Notes: generated by a model not told the origin, from the sequence alone. Positions 24,281 through 37,994 are shown, counted from the first letter of the stretch. The stretch is 64,000 bases of DNA from Carallia brachiata (GCA_021464245.1 JADCRB010000068.1:7984134-8048133); one strand, 5' to 3'. Numbers and translations are program-made.

Positions 24281-27200
24281 TCAATCGCTACCTGTTGATG
24301 AATGTCTCTGTGCACCAGGTGGTGCTGTCGGCCTTGGCAAGGCATAGGTAAATTGTGTGCCCGTAAATTGTGGCGCCTCCACATAAGGACTCTACAATGC
24401 CCGATAAGGATAATTTTCGCAAGAGGTGAAAAAGGAAAGAGGCTTTAAAGTAATGGCAGAGATGGAAAGATAATACAACAGAAATTAAGATGATGAAAGG
24501 TATAATAGGAGTGAAACTCAAACTGAACGGACCACAAGATGCTATTACTGCAAAAATAACAAAACCAAAACCCCAAGCAGTTCAATCTACTATAGGAATA
24601 AAGCCTCGCCTTTGTGAAGTAAATTTAAATTTCAAAGCAGAAAAGCTAAAACACTATGTGCCTTGCTCTTATACCAACTATAGACAAGGAGTAAGGAAGT
24701 AGTCAATATATGTTTGCTTGTATGTGTTAGCATTATTTTGGCTCACTCGCAGTCTTAACAAACAACGCTTTTTGGTTTTGGCAATCCAATTCTTGCAGGC
24801 ATGCAAATATTGAGGCAGTAACCATAGCCACAAAAGCATTTAATCTTTACTACTTTCCCCTGTACTTTCAATTTTCTCCACGGGCATGTGTGCACTTCCT
24901 CATATATTCAATATAGGAAGCCAAATGAAATATGAAATGTCTATGCATGAAAGACAACACCTACTTCATGGGTCAATACAAAATCATTTGACTTTTGAAA
25001 TATGGTAAAATTAGAACCAAGGTCATATTTGTCCATCCATGTTTATTTACATTAATGTGTATTTCACAATTGCAAATAATGTCAATACAAAAACTTGTCA
25101 AAAATATTCAATGCAGTTCCCAAAACTTCATTCATGTCAATCAACAACTCTGTACTGAAAATGTGCATTATAGAATTAATCCAACTATCTCATGATCTAA
25201 AAATTTAGATGTTAAACTAAGATATAAGTGTGATTAACATACAAGCTTTTAGATTAATTCTTCAATGCACATTTTATCCACAACAAGCGTCATGGGATGG
25301 TCTATCACATAATAGTTACATGACTAAGTTATGAATTGGGATCAAGCCAATTGCACATGGAAGAACACCAAAAAAGCAAGATTAGTTGAAAGGGATCTTC
25401 TGTTTGTATTATAAATTCTAGAGATCATGGAAAATACCTGTGATGCCAATGTAGTATAAGGCAGCTCTTCACCAGATTTTGGTGATGTACCAGTAGAACA
25501 AGTATCATGGATTGGTTCACTTCCATTCAATTTATGTAGATTACCACCTATTTCACTCTCGTTCCCATTGGCTGATTTAGTCCTCTATATTCAAATAATG
25601 TTTGTGTGTGTTAGGTACTGGAAGAACTGTTTAATATTTTAGAAGATTTAGTGAATTCAACTTCAAGGAAAAAAAATACCTGGAAAATTTTGCCGAGAGC
25701 TTTTAATCCCTTGGCTCTTGCTCGGAGCTCTTCTTTCTTGACACTGTTGTCTTGAAGCACCTAAAATATATCATCAACAGCTTACCATCCTAAAATAATT
25801 GGGCCCAGAATCTTACTGATGGTTGGCAAACAACAGGATTAATCTATGGACCAGAAAAAGTACCATTTGGCAGACGCGGGAAAGAGTGGCCTCAATATCA
25901 GCTACATTAAGCTTCCACAGGGAATCAATCATTAACTTCTTGTGGGATTGCATGAATTCTTCCAGCTGTTCTTCAGTATAGTTTCCTTCAGCACTAAGCT
26001 GCCTTTTCATATCCTCCTGTAACTGGATCAAGGCAATGGCACCTAGCATGACCAGCCAACCAAACAACTGAAATAAATTAACAACGTCATAAAGTCGTGA
26101 CACTGTCAATTCAAAGAAATAAAAGAGATGAATCTCAATTAGACCAACTGCAAATGCATGGCTGTCCAAGAGAATAATTGAATCATCCAATCAGTGCAAT
26201 GCTAGTGTAGTGCCAGAAGTCCGGCATGGAGAACAATAGTGTGAGAGAGAAAGAGACAGAGATCCGAGGCACATGCCTGGCACTGAGTCTGAAACACATT
26301 ACTATGTACACACATATTTACTAACCAGTTGCTGCAGTCACTTGGGATTTAATAAAGTGGCCTTTGTTTCTAAACCATTCAGCAACGAATGGAACACCCA
26401 GATATATTGCCTTCTTTCCCAGTTCTTTTGCTGCTTGTCTTGAATAGATATATCCAATTGTATTCAATATATCAACACCATAGGCTGTAAAAGATCACCA
26501 CAAAGTCAGATAAAATAAGGGAAGACTGCTTGAAGACACAATGACCATACAGTGCCCAATTTAAACGATCAATCCATGAAAAATTATTGACCAAGAATTG
26601 ACCCAACTTAACTATGATGTAGGGTGGAGAGAGAGAGAGAGAGAGACGGAGAGAAAGTAGGGGATGCAGAGGTATAAACAGAGAGCAAACTAAGAAATAT
26701 AAATAAAGGGGCTGGACTGGGTGCCTGAAAAGAGAGCTCCATTTGTTAATTTCTTCACTCAACTAGACTGCCAATAAATATAATAGCATTATCCACAGGC
26801 ACCAAACTACCAGAATATTATTAAATAAATAAGAAAAAAGTTAAATAAGATATCTAACCTGATGCAAAATCATGTATTAAAAAGATTGTCATAATTATAA
26901 TATCTTAATAGATTCTTAAAGCTCTAAAATGATGGCTTCTTTATTCTACATCACACTCACTTGTAGAAGTATGCCAATAGTACTTAAGAAAAGAAATAGC
27001 CAGAAGGCATTATAGAAGAAGCTGATATGTCTCTGACTTAGAAATTGCATTTGAACAATTTTGTGCTAGCTGGAGTAACAAATATAATTACAACTTGTTA
27101 AAAGGAGATGGGACTTCATTCATAGGTGGATTTGATGCCATGGGATGCCGCATTAAATAATGTAATTGTGGAAAATGAAATTGCTGTCCTGTCCCCTTTA

Positions 27201-30200
27201 TACCCACTAAGTCTGAATCTTAAAGCAATAAGACACAAAATGCACAATATGAGATAGCATGAGAAAAAATATGAAAACCCAATTTACTCAATGAGACTAT
27301 TTACATTTATGGCTCGAAAGAAGTGCCAATTTGTATAAGGAAAAGTAGAATTTGTTTCCAGCAAATGCAACAGGATTTTCAGTTGATTCCCGAATTTCTT
27401 TCTATTGTGATTTCTGATGCTCAAAATGTCAACCAGGATAAATTATCATCTCTATCATATCATAATCTTCATCTACCTCACATTCTTGTTTTTATTCCCA
27501 GTAAGCCTAGTAAAGGCAGACTATGGCCGATTTTATGAGATAACACTGTGGTGCATCTATGGTAAGCATTTTGAATTAAGAGTTGATAAACTACAGATCA
27601 CCGGGCAAAGGATCAGAGGCCAACCCTTGACTGTGTTCTGAGACAACTACTTGCTTTGAATCAAGTTCACAGAACTGCAAAGATTCACTTGAGTCTAGCA
27701 AACTAAATCCCTTACCCTGAATACTTACCTGAATTTTCTTAGTTTATTGTCCACAGCTACCAGCAAACTCAGTTCTCCACCATATTATACCACTAACGAT
27801 AATCTAGACTGCCATAACTCAGTTGAGGGTTTTCTTTGCTTTACTTCTTTTCATCTCTTAATTGGTAGAGTTAAACTTCACAAATCCCAAGTCCTAAGTT
27901 TTCAGTTAAAGCCTTTTAAGTCTTAATTCAACCTCTCTATTATGAGACACTATGAAATTTTCCTTTGTCCAACCAAAATTTTTTTTATAGTTAAATCTTA
28001 GCCTGTTGTACAACATCATATTTATTTCACTCATGTAAAGAGTCATGTCGCAAAAAGGGCATCCCAGAGCATAAGACTTCCACACTATGGGGTTTGAGGA
28101 AGGATTAGATAAAAAATAGTACTGATGATTATATCCATCTAGAGAGTTGTCAATGCAACAAAAAATTGCAGACCGGAAAACTAATAATTCAGCCTCTTAT
28201 GGCATAGCAATCTGTGGTTGACTGATAACTCAGCCTCTTTAAAGTACTGCAACAACAACAAAGCCTTAGTCCCAAATTTAATCAGCTACATGAATCCTTT
28301 ATCTTAAAATACTGCAACATATGGTTATTACTACACAATATTATTGTTCAAAGAAATTGATATGTACCTGCGTTTGACAGCCTAGTTACTTCAGCTTCAG
28401 CATGAATAACAAAATCTTCTTCGTTGCCCTGAACATATTCATTGAGTCGATCTTTAAGTATTTCTGCAAGCTTTTCTTCTCTCTCCTTCTGAACAACCTG
28501 CAGCAAACAAGTACAAAATGATAGTGAAGATCTAACAGAAGAGGGCAATGGAAAAGGCAGAATTAGTGCAACAGAATATGTACATCCCTAACCCTTTCTT
28601 CAGTCTCACACAAAAAAACAAAACAATAATCATGGATCTTTGATTGAAAAAAAAGAGCCATCCTTGTTCCAGAATCAGCTGGTGGTCTAACAAATAACTG
28701 CAGACCTTCAAACACGCTTCTTTGCAAAAGGAAGAAAAAATCTTGAAGCATCTTCCTTGGTGCAGCCAGGTAGCAAAAATGTTGAAAATAATAATGTGTC
28801 CAGAGTGTCCCTCTCAGGAGCCCACTATAATGGATGCATAATTGGAAATGATGTGGACACCAATGTGCACAAAAGATATCAACTGTAAAGAATTAAAGAA
28901 CTCAGAATGATATCCTAGATTTGATACTTGAGTTGCAGAGTCTTTCAGGAATACTTACTGTAGTAGAGCTATCCATGGTTCCTGTTCACAGATGCCTTAT
29001 ATTTTTAGCTTGTTTGAAGATTACAAATGGTAGTCAGTTTCGTTAAGCCAATGTTTACTTTGATTTGTATCGCTGAGAGATCAGTGAAGAAAGTGGAAAA
29101 CCAAGCCAAATGTTGTTCCATTAAAGCTATTATGAGATCTTGTATTACAACCTTATTCATCTGTTACCAGAGACAAAGCAGCTATCCCTTGGTTTTCTTA
29201 ATAGAATAATTTTTCCCCAATATCAATTAGCATGTCTAAATTTTACAAGAATTACTAGTGTCAGCAGTCCGTATATTTAGGGTGTCCACATAATCAAAAG
29301 AAGTGAATAAATGAGCTTCTGCCTACTGGCATTTTCTACCTAGATGGTGTGATGCTTTCTTGCCATATGAGTGACTTCTAAACCCTACTAGAGTGGTTTA
29401 GTATCTCACCAGTCAGATGCTGGTAATTCTTCTAGCTGTTAGTGTGATATTGATAATTTCTTTGAAATTCCATTCCTCTTCCCAATTTCCTAAAGATCTG
29501 AATTCCATCTTTCAAACGATAAAGTTTCAAGTTCCAACACAAATAAACCCTAGACCTAACTTTAAAAAATGGGCATCCCATGGCACGTGGACCCCACACT
29601 GCGGGGTCTAGGCAAGGGCCACATGTACACATCCATTTATCTTCCCTCCTAGCTGTAGTGTTTCTGACAATTAAACTGATGAACAGATGTAATAAACCAC
29701 TTGAAATAGCCCAAGCGGCCACCTCCTCAGTTGAGGGGGGAAGGTGTTGAGTGTTCAAATGTTCAAACCGTCACAACTCCTCAAGGCCAAGGAGTTGACT
29801 GCAACCCTATGAATGGAGGTGTTAAGCTCAAGCCCAATTCCCTAGTATTGGTGATACAGAAGAAGGAGTCAACATTTAGGAATAATGATATCAATAGAAT
29901 ATTTGGCAAGCAATGTTCTAGGAAAATCAAATCAAACAAAATCAAAAATAATCTTTGAAGAATCTGAACTAAATCCATCAGTTCAATCAACTTTATCCTT
30001 AAGTGTGTTTTGTTGACTTTTGTTTAAATATGTGATTTTTACTTTTTGTCTTTCTGAAATAGATTTCCTATAAATGTTACTTCCTATTCAGTTTTTCGGT
30101 GGATAGGTGAATGTATTAGCAAAAAAGATTGAAACTCAGAGTTGAGTGTTGGTGGCGGATTCCATTGGGCTAGTGGTGGATTCCACTGTTGTTATTGTTT

Positions 30201-33188
30201 TTGTTGTTCTTCGTGTTGTTGTTAGTGGTGGACTCCACTAGGACAGTGGTGGATTCCATTGTGCTGTGAGTGTGCAAACTTGAATAAAATTCCAATTTTC
30301 CCTTTCCAAAATCTTCTCCTCAAAACTGATCCTACATCAAGTGGTATCAGAGCAAACTTGCGACCCACAAGTCCACCCAAATCTCCATTAGCCAAAGGCC
30401 TGATCTGTTTCAAAAAGAAAAGGAAAAAACCCAAAACACAAATCTTTTTACTTTTTGTCTTTTCTGGAATAGATTTCCTATAAATGTTATTCCCTATTCA
30501 GTTGCTCTAGAGAGTGGTGATTGTATTGAGATTAAGATTGAACTCTGTGTTAAGTGCTAGTGGTGGATTCTACTAGGCTAGTAGTGGATTCTGCTGTTGT
30601 TGTTCTTGTTGTTGTTCGTGTTAGTGCTCGTGTTGTTGTCATGTGTTTGTATTGTTTGATTGCAAGCTTGAATAAAATTTTAGATTCCCTTTGCAAAAAT
30701 CTTCTTCTCAATACCACCAAGATACAAAGAGATGAATGCTCAAGTTCTCACTAACATCATCACAGGATCTAAAAAGTATCTTATTAACAAAGAGGCACTG
30801 CTCATAAGCGGACAATGTTGACTATTAAATTCATTTTCTACTGGCATGGGTTGTGGCACTCAATTGATAAGACCACGTACGCATCACAATAACACATTCA
30901 TCGTCACCTAGATTGTAATAATTGATTTTGAAAAGCAGCAAAATCACAAGTAAAAAATTATAGAGAGGATGTATCCAATTGCATAACAGAAAATTTTAGC
31001 TATCCAACAAATTGTCCTATAAAATACTATAAATTTTTACCCGCATTTTCTCTTGCAGCTTTTTAGCATCAAATTGTTCCCCCTCTGTAAAAATGTCTAA
31101 TGATGCCATTGATGCCATAGCAAGCTGTCCAATGTAATCCTCAAAAAGCTCACTACCAAAAAGCATTGCAAAGATTGCTGCAGGATCTATAATTGCTTCC
31201 CTACAGAGAGAGCAAAACATGAAAGTTATGTCAAGACCTACATAGATAGAAGTCAATGAGCCAGATCTCCCATCGCTCTTAATATTCATGCACTGCTAGA
31301 TTAGGAACAAGAAACTGACGTTGAGATTCCAGCTTTCCCATAAGCATCGTATGCTTGCCGTTGGTTAGGATCACTCAACACTTGGTAAGCTTCCCCTAGC
31401 ACCTGAATTCAATATAATGAAAGTAAACAAGAGATTACTAACTTTCCAGTGCCTACTGGTTATCCAGCCAGCTTGGAAAACCTTAGCCTAGAAATAATCT
31501 GGTCAAAGCATGCAAAAGAAAGATTAATGTGATGTCCAGTTTCTAACTTTTATGTCTCATTATTCTACTTTTCTAGGTCTTCACATTCTCAATAATATAA
31601 TACTCAAATAGTGGTGACTTATATTGATGCACAAATGTAGGAGAAATACAAGCATTAGGCAAGACCCCCGGGGGGGGGGGGGGAGTGAAAAGTCTAGAAG
31701 AAATCAGGTCTTCACATTCTGCTCATATAATGCTCAATGAAATGAATGGGTGTCCCGCCTCTTTCTCTTAGTTTGAATGGAAATTGAATCTATGAGAGTG
31801 ACTTCAAAGGGTTAAAATGGTGGCTTTTCCACAGAGAATGATGCATGTAACCAAAAAGACATCACAATGAAGTCGTCCAACTCGAAAGTACAATCTAATA
31901 GTCACTTTCGTTAAGGGCCTTCACCCAAAATAAAAGGAAAAGAAAGGTTACCATAATTCAACAGTTTATTCTCCGCAAAAAGTGTAAACTCTCAAACAGA
32001 ATATTATTTTGCGTATAATGAAACAAAAAAAAAAAAAAAGGATTCTCCTATTATCACAGCAACACACTAGTGACATAATAGTCACTTTCTTTACGGAGCT
32101 CTCACCCAAAACAAAAGGGAAAGAAAAGTTACCATAATTCAACAGCTTGTTCTCTGCGAAAACTGTAAACTTTCAAACAGAGTATTATTTCCCGTATAAT
32201 GAAAAGAAAAAACGGATTCTCCTATTGTCACAACAATACACTAGTAACCCATGACATTAAAACATAACAGGAGTCTCTCACTGGTCAAGCTGTAAAGGTG
32301 GTTACTCTCTCTGCCCCTCCTCACACAAACATTTTCGCTCCGCCTGTCAAGACTTCCATCCTCTACTCTACAGATTATGCAAATGAATGTGTAAGACATG
32401 CTATCAACAGCCTGACTTCCCCTGAACACAATTTTCTGATTGCAATGATCTGAACTACACAACTCACCACTACAAGTATTATCTTCCTTCATTCGTGTAG
32501 TAAAAATAAAACCCCAAACAGCCCGAGAGGGGCACATCTGATGAGCATCATTTTTTGTACAACACAAGAAATGTTGTTCCACTAACCAAAATTCCACAGG
32601 GCAAACAAAATAGAGTCCTTGCCTGAAAATTTTGAGCAGCAAGAGGATCATTGGGGTTTTTATCCGGATGAACCTGCCGCGCCTGCAAACCAAAGAACCC
32701 CATAATTTGACCATTAGGCCCGTAACAGCGTAAGCCGGCCAACACACACACAAAAAACACAACATAATCACGAAGCAGGTTGGGGATGGGACATTATAAA
32801 CATGAATGGTAAAAAGTGTGTTATGCTTCCGGGTAATTAGAGTTAGGGATTGTTATCAACTGTTAAAATTTGGGTTAACAGCAAATTTAAATGACAGTCA
32901 ATCAGAAGAACAGACAGGCCAGTACAAGGAAAGCAGCAGATCTAAAGTACAACGCCGTCTAATTCCGATCATAAGCTCGGAAAACTCCGAAAGTGAAGTA
33001 AATTCAGAACATCACCAAAAAAAAAAAAAAGAAAAAGAAAAATTAATAATATAAAACACAGGCGATTGAAGAAGAGGAAGAAGAAGAAGAGAAAATAAAA
33101 CCTTGATGTAATAAGCTTTCTTGATCTCGGCTTCGGTGGCGGAAGGGCTGACCCCAAGAACGTCGTAGTATTCCGTCTCTTTCACCAT
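24281..33188 (-). CDS. DNAJ10-type J-domain co-chaperone, 10 exons, 398 aa
   Basis: Exons (minus): 33102-33188, 32623-32682, 31320-31402, 31041-31200, 28368-28497, 26326-26484, 25864-26042, 25680-25760, 25438-25584 and 24281-24391. They join in one frame to 398 residues, ending SSTGSD. The N-terminus [20 protein letters not shown] opens a J domain with the HPD motif at about residues 34-36. After it come [20 protein letters not shown], a DnaJ-X type region with a charged coiled-coil-like segment ([20 protein letters not shown]), [16 protein letters not shown] and [21 protein letters not shown] proteins stimulate Hsp70 ATPase through HPD. The particular client of this plant subgroup is not known to me. 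All introns are GT-AG except intron 2, whose donor reads CAG/GCAAGG (GC-AG). Introns 2, 4 and 5 are large and carry repeats. Confidence 0.93.
28040..28105. repeat. SINE-like fragment in DNAJ intron 5
   Basis: AGGGCATCCCAGAGCATAAG followed by CACTATGGGGTTTGAGGAAGG resembles, in decayed form, the conserved end of Au-type plant SINEs, and it resembles the segment at 29568-29620. The match is from memory and short. Confidence 0.35.
29560..29720. repeat. SINE-like fragment in DNAJ intron 4
   Basis: ATGGGCATCCCATGGCACGT, then CACACTGCGGGGTCTAGGCA, then a CGGCCACCTCCTCAG stretch. The order resembles Au-type SINEs and shares its first part with 28040-28105. Box A and B and a target-site duplication were not confirmed. 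Confidence 0.4.
30036..30735 (+). mobile_element. TRIM-like LTR retrotransposon in DNAJ intron 4
   Basis: Two direct repeats of roughly 300 bases (about 30036-30338 and 30441-30735) share AATAGATTTCCTATAAATGT, a GTGGTGGATTC(T/C)ACT run with (GTT)n, and GCTTGAATAAAATT with CTTTGCAAAAATCTTCTTCT or its near equivalent. Directly after the first copy stands TGGTATCAGAGC (30342-30353), the usual plant primer-binding site for initiator-Met tRNA. Only about 100 bases, with no coding capacity, separate the copies. They end in a purine-rich AAAAAGAAAAGGAAAAAA tract that could serve as polypurine tract. Size and layout fit a terminal-repeat retrotransposon in miniature. Exact LTR ends were not fixed. 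Confidence 0.6.
31670..31683. repeat. G14 homopolymer in DNAJ intron 2
   Basis: Fourteen consecutive G residues follow GACCCCC. On the transcribed minus strand this reads as C14. It is prone to length error and polymorphism. Confidence 0.9.
31896..32250. repeat. Tandem duplication in DNAJ intron 2, two units of about 180 bp
   Basis: 31896-32075 and 32076-32250 share ATAGTCACTTTC, the segment TTACCATAATTCAACAG, AACAGA(A/G)TATTATTT, CGTATAATGAAA and GGATTCTCCTATT in the same order, at a period of 180 bases with scattered substitutions. The duplication lies inside the intron with the GC donor and leaves the exons untouched. Confidence 0.85.
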
Positions 33189-36150
33189 CCTCCTCCCGAT
33201 CACTCTCCCTGCTGCTGCTGCTTTCTTTCTTTCGTTTTCTATATTATTTGGTTCGCTTTAATTTGAAGCCTATCGCAAAACAAAGGCAACGAAAAAAGGA
33301 AAAAAAAAAAAAAAACAAAAAAAATTATTTTTCTTGAATTTCTTTCTCTCTATTTACCAGATTAATGACGTAATCGATCGACGGGGAGAATCGGAATATA
33401 GAAGAGAGAAGACTGACGAAAATTAGAAGTGGTTAAATAAAAAGAACAAAAAGGGAAAAAGATTGAGAGGTAAATGAGATGGATTTAGAGGGTTTCTGCT
33501 GTTCCTCGTCGCTGTCGTAGTTTTCTACGCTACAAAAATGCTGCGTGAGACGATGATGACATGGCGTCGCTATAAAACACGCTGCATACAGGTATACATG
33601 ATGCAGGCTTACTTTTCTTTGGCGTTGACCCCCTCCGGTTCCTTCACCGCGTTACAACTTTTGAAATTATTATTATTATTTCTTTAATTGCAGCACAAAA
33701 AACAACTTTTTTTTTAGCATAAAAATATTTAGTGACTATATTTGTTAAGTGTGTGGAAAAAAGAAGAAAATAGATCTACAGACATTACAAAAAATTTATT
33801 ATACCTTAAAAAAGAAAAATCCTCATAATTTTTATCTAAGTAGCAGAGTTGAAGCGGGTTAAAGTTCTATCCTTATTAGTCTCCTAACTTCAAAAGGCCA
33901 GCACCTCTCAAACTAGTTAGCTGATGTGTTTGTTTATACTGAATTTAGATTTAAATCTCCCTCACCCTGCAGTGCAGTCGGGTGTACTTAGAGTAATTTT
34001 GGACGATGGGAGCTTAAAAAAAATTAAACTAAGATATCAATGATAATTTTGATGTGAGGGTTATGACTAACATTTTTAAGATTTAAATAATAAAATTAGA
34101 CTACTGCTTTGCATCGAAGAAAGGCGAATGAAGATTTGAGTGTAATTAAATCCACGTGCTAAATTCTTGGTCCCAACCCCTTGATTAATTTGGACTCAAA
34201 TGCTCTTTAAATTGGAATGTCAGGCTTTTTTGTTTTTGAACTTTTTTTTCTATATTAATTCATTATAAAACTAGGCTTGACTCGGAACCTTTCGTTCTAG
34301 TCTTCCCAATCTTTCAAACCTTTTTTTTTTTTTTTTCTCTTCTAGAACCATGAAAGAACCAAAAATGCTTAGATCACTTAATCTTAAAATAAACCCAACA
34401 AATAATACTGATAATCCTAAACACATGCTCTTACCAAATCTGGGGACATGCACAACATTGGTCATACACATTTATAAAATTTTAAAATCGGTCTTATATA
34501 TTTTGAGTTTTCTTGTAAGTGCTAAACATTTAAATTCATTTCCAAATAAATGCATTCTTAGGATCGGTTTGTTTGTTTAAAATAACATATATGTGGAAAA
34601 TATTTGTTGAGAAAAATAAAATTTTAAAACCATCTTTTCTGTTATGGTGGTGTTTGGCTGTGAAAGTATTTTTCTATGTTTGATACAATTATGTAAAATT
34701 ACATACTGAAAATTTAACTTCGTCAAAGGTTCTCTCTCTTTTTTTTGTGTCTCTCTTCATATCATTTACTCTCTCTGTCTCTTTCTCTCTCTTAAATTAA
34801 CCCTTATCTCGCTCTCCCTATGTCCTTGTTTTATTGAGAATTGGTGTTGATAATAGTGAAACAAGTTATATAGATGAAAAAAAAAAAGACTTTGTGATTT
34901 TATACGTCATTAATACTAGAGAAATGTTAGTTCTCCCTTTAACCTTGAATATACAAATATGAGTCTTTAATGACTTCGTTGGTCGATCTATCTACATGGT
35001 TCGATATTCGCCCATAAAGTTGCAATTGAGTAATAGACTAGCCTCAGCATTTTTGTCAAAGAAAACTTGGAGAATATCACAAGATGATCCCAATCTAGTA
35101 AGACCAGGCAAAACAATGATAGGAATCAATTTAACACTATAGATAAAAGTCTTAATCTAATATCATTACATAAACTTAAAGTTTAAGAACAAAAGTAGCG
35201 TTAGGATTACAACAACCGGTCTAACATAGCATTGATAGAATCTAATAATACTCAATAATGATTACACCTATAATCGCAATATGGGTCTAACACCATTCAT
35301 GTGGTTCGCCTATTGACAGGGTGAATTATGTGATTAAAATCTCATATTTGAATTTCGTTAGAATTGAATTGTGAGATTAAACCTACAGTTAATCACTTAT
35401 TTGATGTATGTTGTAATTATCTAGTCGCTTCACGTTCTCTCTAGACAGAGTTGCAATGCTCTCCAATGAAACTGTAACATACCACCCTGTTTTCCATTTC
35501 ATTAAAAAAAAATCTAATTACTCCAATCCAACTATTAGGTTTCTTCTCCTAATGAAAATAGACCTTCTATGGCTTGAAAATCAATAGCAATAATAAATAT
35601 ATATATTTTTTGAGAATTATCATGTATATTACTTGTGCTTGTAGCATTTTTGTTGACACCAACTTCAAAACCCAATTTTTAATATACTAATTAGAGGTAA
35701 TAATACGATAGACATGCTGACAAATTTTGTAGACATCCATCTTGGCATCTGTCTACTGGTGATGTGATACCTTAGATGTCAATGTGTTTATTGACGTACT
35801 TGATACGCTAGACTATTATTTAAAATAATTGTATGATATGCAATGTGTAGCTTTTGTATGTAGCATCTTGGTTCATATATGCAATGATTTACATATCGAT
35901 GATGCATATTTGTTTTATTAAAAAAAATATATATGTAACTTCTATATTTTAACAAAGGATTTTGCTAGTAACAGTTACGTTTACCTTCTCTTTTATGATC
36001 GCTCATATGTGATATATATTGATTGACTATCAAAAAACTGAAAGTCAAATATATTATATATTTACTATTAATAAGTGTTGATGTGTTGATTTTTTATTAG
36101 AATTATAAAAGAAAAAGTAAAAAGTGACTATCCATAGCAAGTCTCTTTCT
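33189..36150. other. DNAJ promoter region and intergenic DNA
   Basis: The first few hundred bases are the probable DNAJ 5' UTR and promoter, with purine/pyrimidine tracts and GCTGCTGCTGCTTTCTTTC next to the ATG. The rest is AT-rich without recognised genes. The ORF at 34271-34471 (minus) has no family features. Confidence 0.5.
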
Positions 36151-36412
36151 TAAATTAAAACTAGTTAGAATGATGAAAAAAATGTGGCAAAACAAACAAC
36201 ATAAGAGATTTTGTTGTCATGTGAGCAAATTTTATGGCCAATATTGTTAGGAACCATAATATTGTTAGGAACTATAAACTAGCCGTAGAAAACTCTGTTG
36301 TTAAATTAAAACTAGTTAGAGTGATAAAAAAAATGTGGCAAACGAACAACATAAGAGATTTTGTTGTCATGTAAGCAATTTTAAGGTTAATATTGTTAGG
36401 AACCATAAAACT
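36151..36412. repeat. Tandem duplication, period 151 bp
   Basis: 36151 and 36302 begin TAAATTAAAACTAGTTAGA, and both units continue with AAAAAAATGTGGCAAA, CAACATAAGAGATTTTGTTG and AATATTGTTAGGAACCATAA in the same order. The second unit is shorter. Confidence 0.85.
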
Positions 36413-36635
36413 ATTTTTGAAATAATTAACCACAAAAATAAAAATTCAAAATTTTGAATTTTTTAGACTAAATTGATTGTTTCTTAAATATAAGTAATCT
36501 ATCTTAAAAAATATGATCACCACCAAAAATAACATGAATTCTTCTTTTTTTTTCGTTCCTTGACTTTGTATGTGAGGTGTTGCAAATTACCATTGTTCAA
36601 GTGTTTGAATTTTTATAGCAATGTACAAAAACAAT

Positions 36636-36910
36636 GGGATAAGTTAAATTTAGTTACTAACTTAAGAAAAGTCTAATTTCAGATCACTAACTTTAAAAAG
36701 TCCAATTAAGGTCACTAACATCAAAAAAAGTTTAGAAATAGGTCACTAACTTCGTTTCCGTCAAAACAACCGTTATTTGATGATGTGTCGGGACCACAAG
36801 TCCATATTATCAAATGCCATGTGCTAGATCATAAAAGTTTTTATTTGGATCAGTAACTTGAAAAGTTCATAATTAGGTCATTAACTTATTGAAAAAACCA
36901 ACATTAATTC
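36636..36910 (+). repeat. MULE outer terminal inverted repeat, left
   Basis: Begins GGGATAAGTTAAATTTAG and contains short iterations of TCACTAAC about every 30-40 bases. It matches the reverse complement of 44322-44640, which begins AGATAAGTTCAAATTTAGG, including TCCAATTAAGGTCACTAAC and ATTATCAAATGCCA. An internal deletion of about 40 bases accounts for the shorter length. Confidence 0.85.
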
Positions 36911-37994
36911 AATAAATTTGAAAAGTTCATAATTGAGATTATTATAATAAATTTTTTGATTTAGACTAATTGTCCTTGAGAGTGCTTTTGATATGGAGAA
37001 GTAGTATATTTGAGATTGAATAAATTGTAAATGACAATTTTAAAAAACTTTTACTTTTTAATGAAAGTTAATATTGTATAATGTTTAACTAGTATTAAAT
37101 TGCACGGATTATCAAATTTGTTAAATATTTTATTTTTTCTTGTATTTTATTTAAAATACAAAAAAAAGGCATTCAAATGTTGAATATTATTTTTATTTTC
37201 TAAATCTGATTTAAACTAATTTTGCTTTTATACTTAATTTAGATTAGAAAATAGATGATTAAATTAAATTGATTTTAAGAAAAAAAAAGAGTATTTGAGA
37301 GTAGTTCTTTTTTTTTTTTTTTCCTTTTGATGAAATAGTTTTTTTTTCTTTTTAAGAAAAAATAAATGAATTTGAGAAATTATTTTATTATTTCTTGAAA
37401 AGAAAGATTGGGGAGTTTTTTTTTCTTTTTTATTTTATTTTTCTATTTAGAAAATTTTAATTCCTAGAAGTTTACTTTAATTTAATTAAATTTTATAATT
37501 ATAGGACTATTTCAATGCTAACACATATTTTTTACAACATTGTAGATTACAAATTCAAAATTTTTGACAAGAGGATGGTTAATTTTTATAAGGAAAAATA
37601 GTGTCAATATCTAAATACATGCTGATATAGCAATTTTATCAATGATTCACTGAATTTAAATAGCAACATATAATTTTTTGATGAGCTAACAACTTTTCAC
37701 TATATTATTACATAGTCAAGGTTTTTTAGAAACTTGTCATACTAATTAGGAAAAAAGGAATAAATTACAGAAATATAATATGGTAAGGAAAATGCCAGTA
37801 ATCTTAATTTTTTCCTTTTTTTTACAAAACTAAAACCTAAATCTAGATGTGTATTACCCTAAAATATAAAGTGTAGACTCTAGATGAGTTCCGCTTAAAA
37901 AAAATTTTTCCGAAGGAAATTTTTTTTTAAAAAACAAAAAATTTTATTATTTTTTATTAGACTCGGTATGTTTGGTGCACCTAACATTTCCGAT

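Noticed and set aside
34271..34471. Minus-strand ORF as a gene
   Set aside because: No recognisable motif, Lys-run in low-complexity DNA, no splice or leader context.
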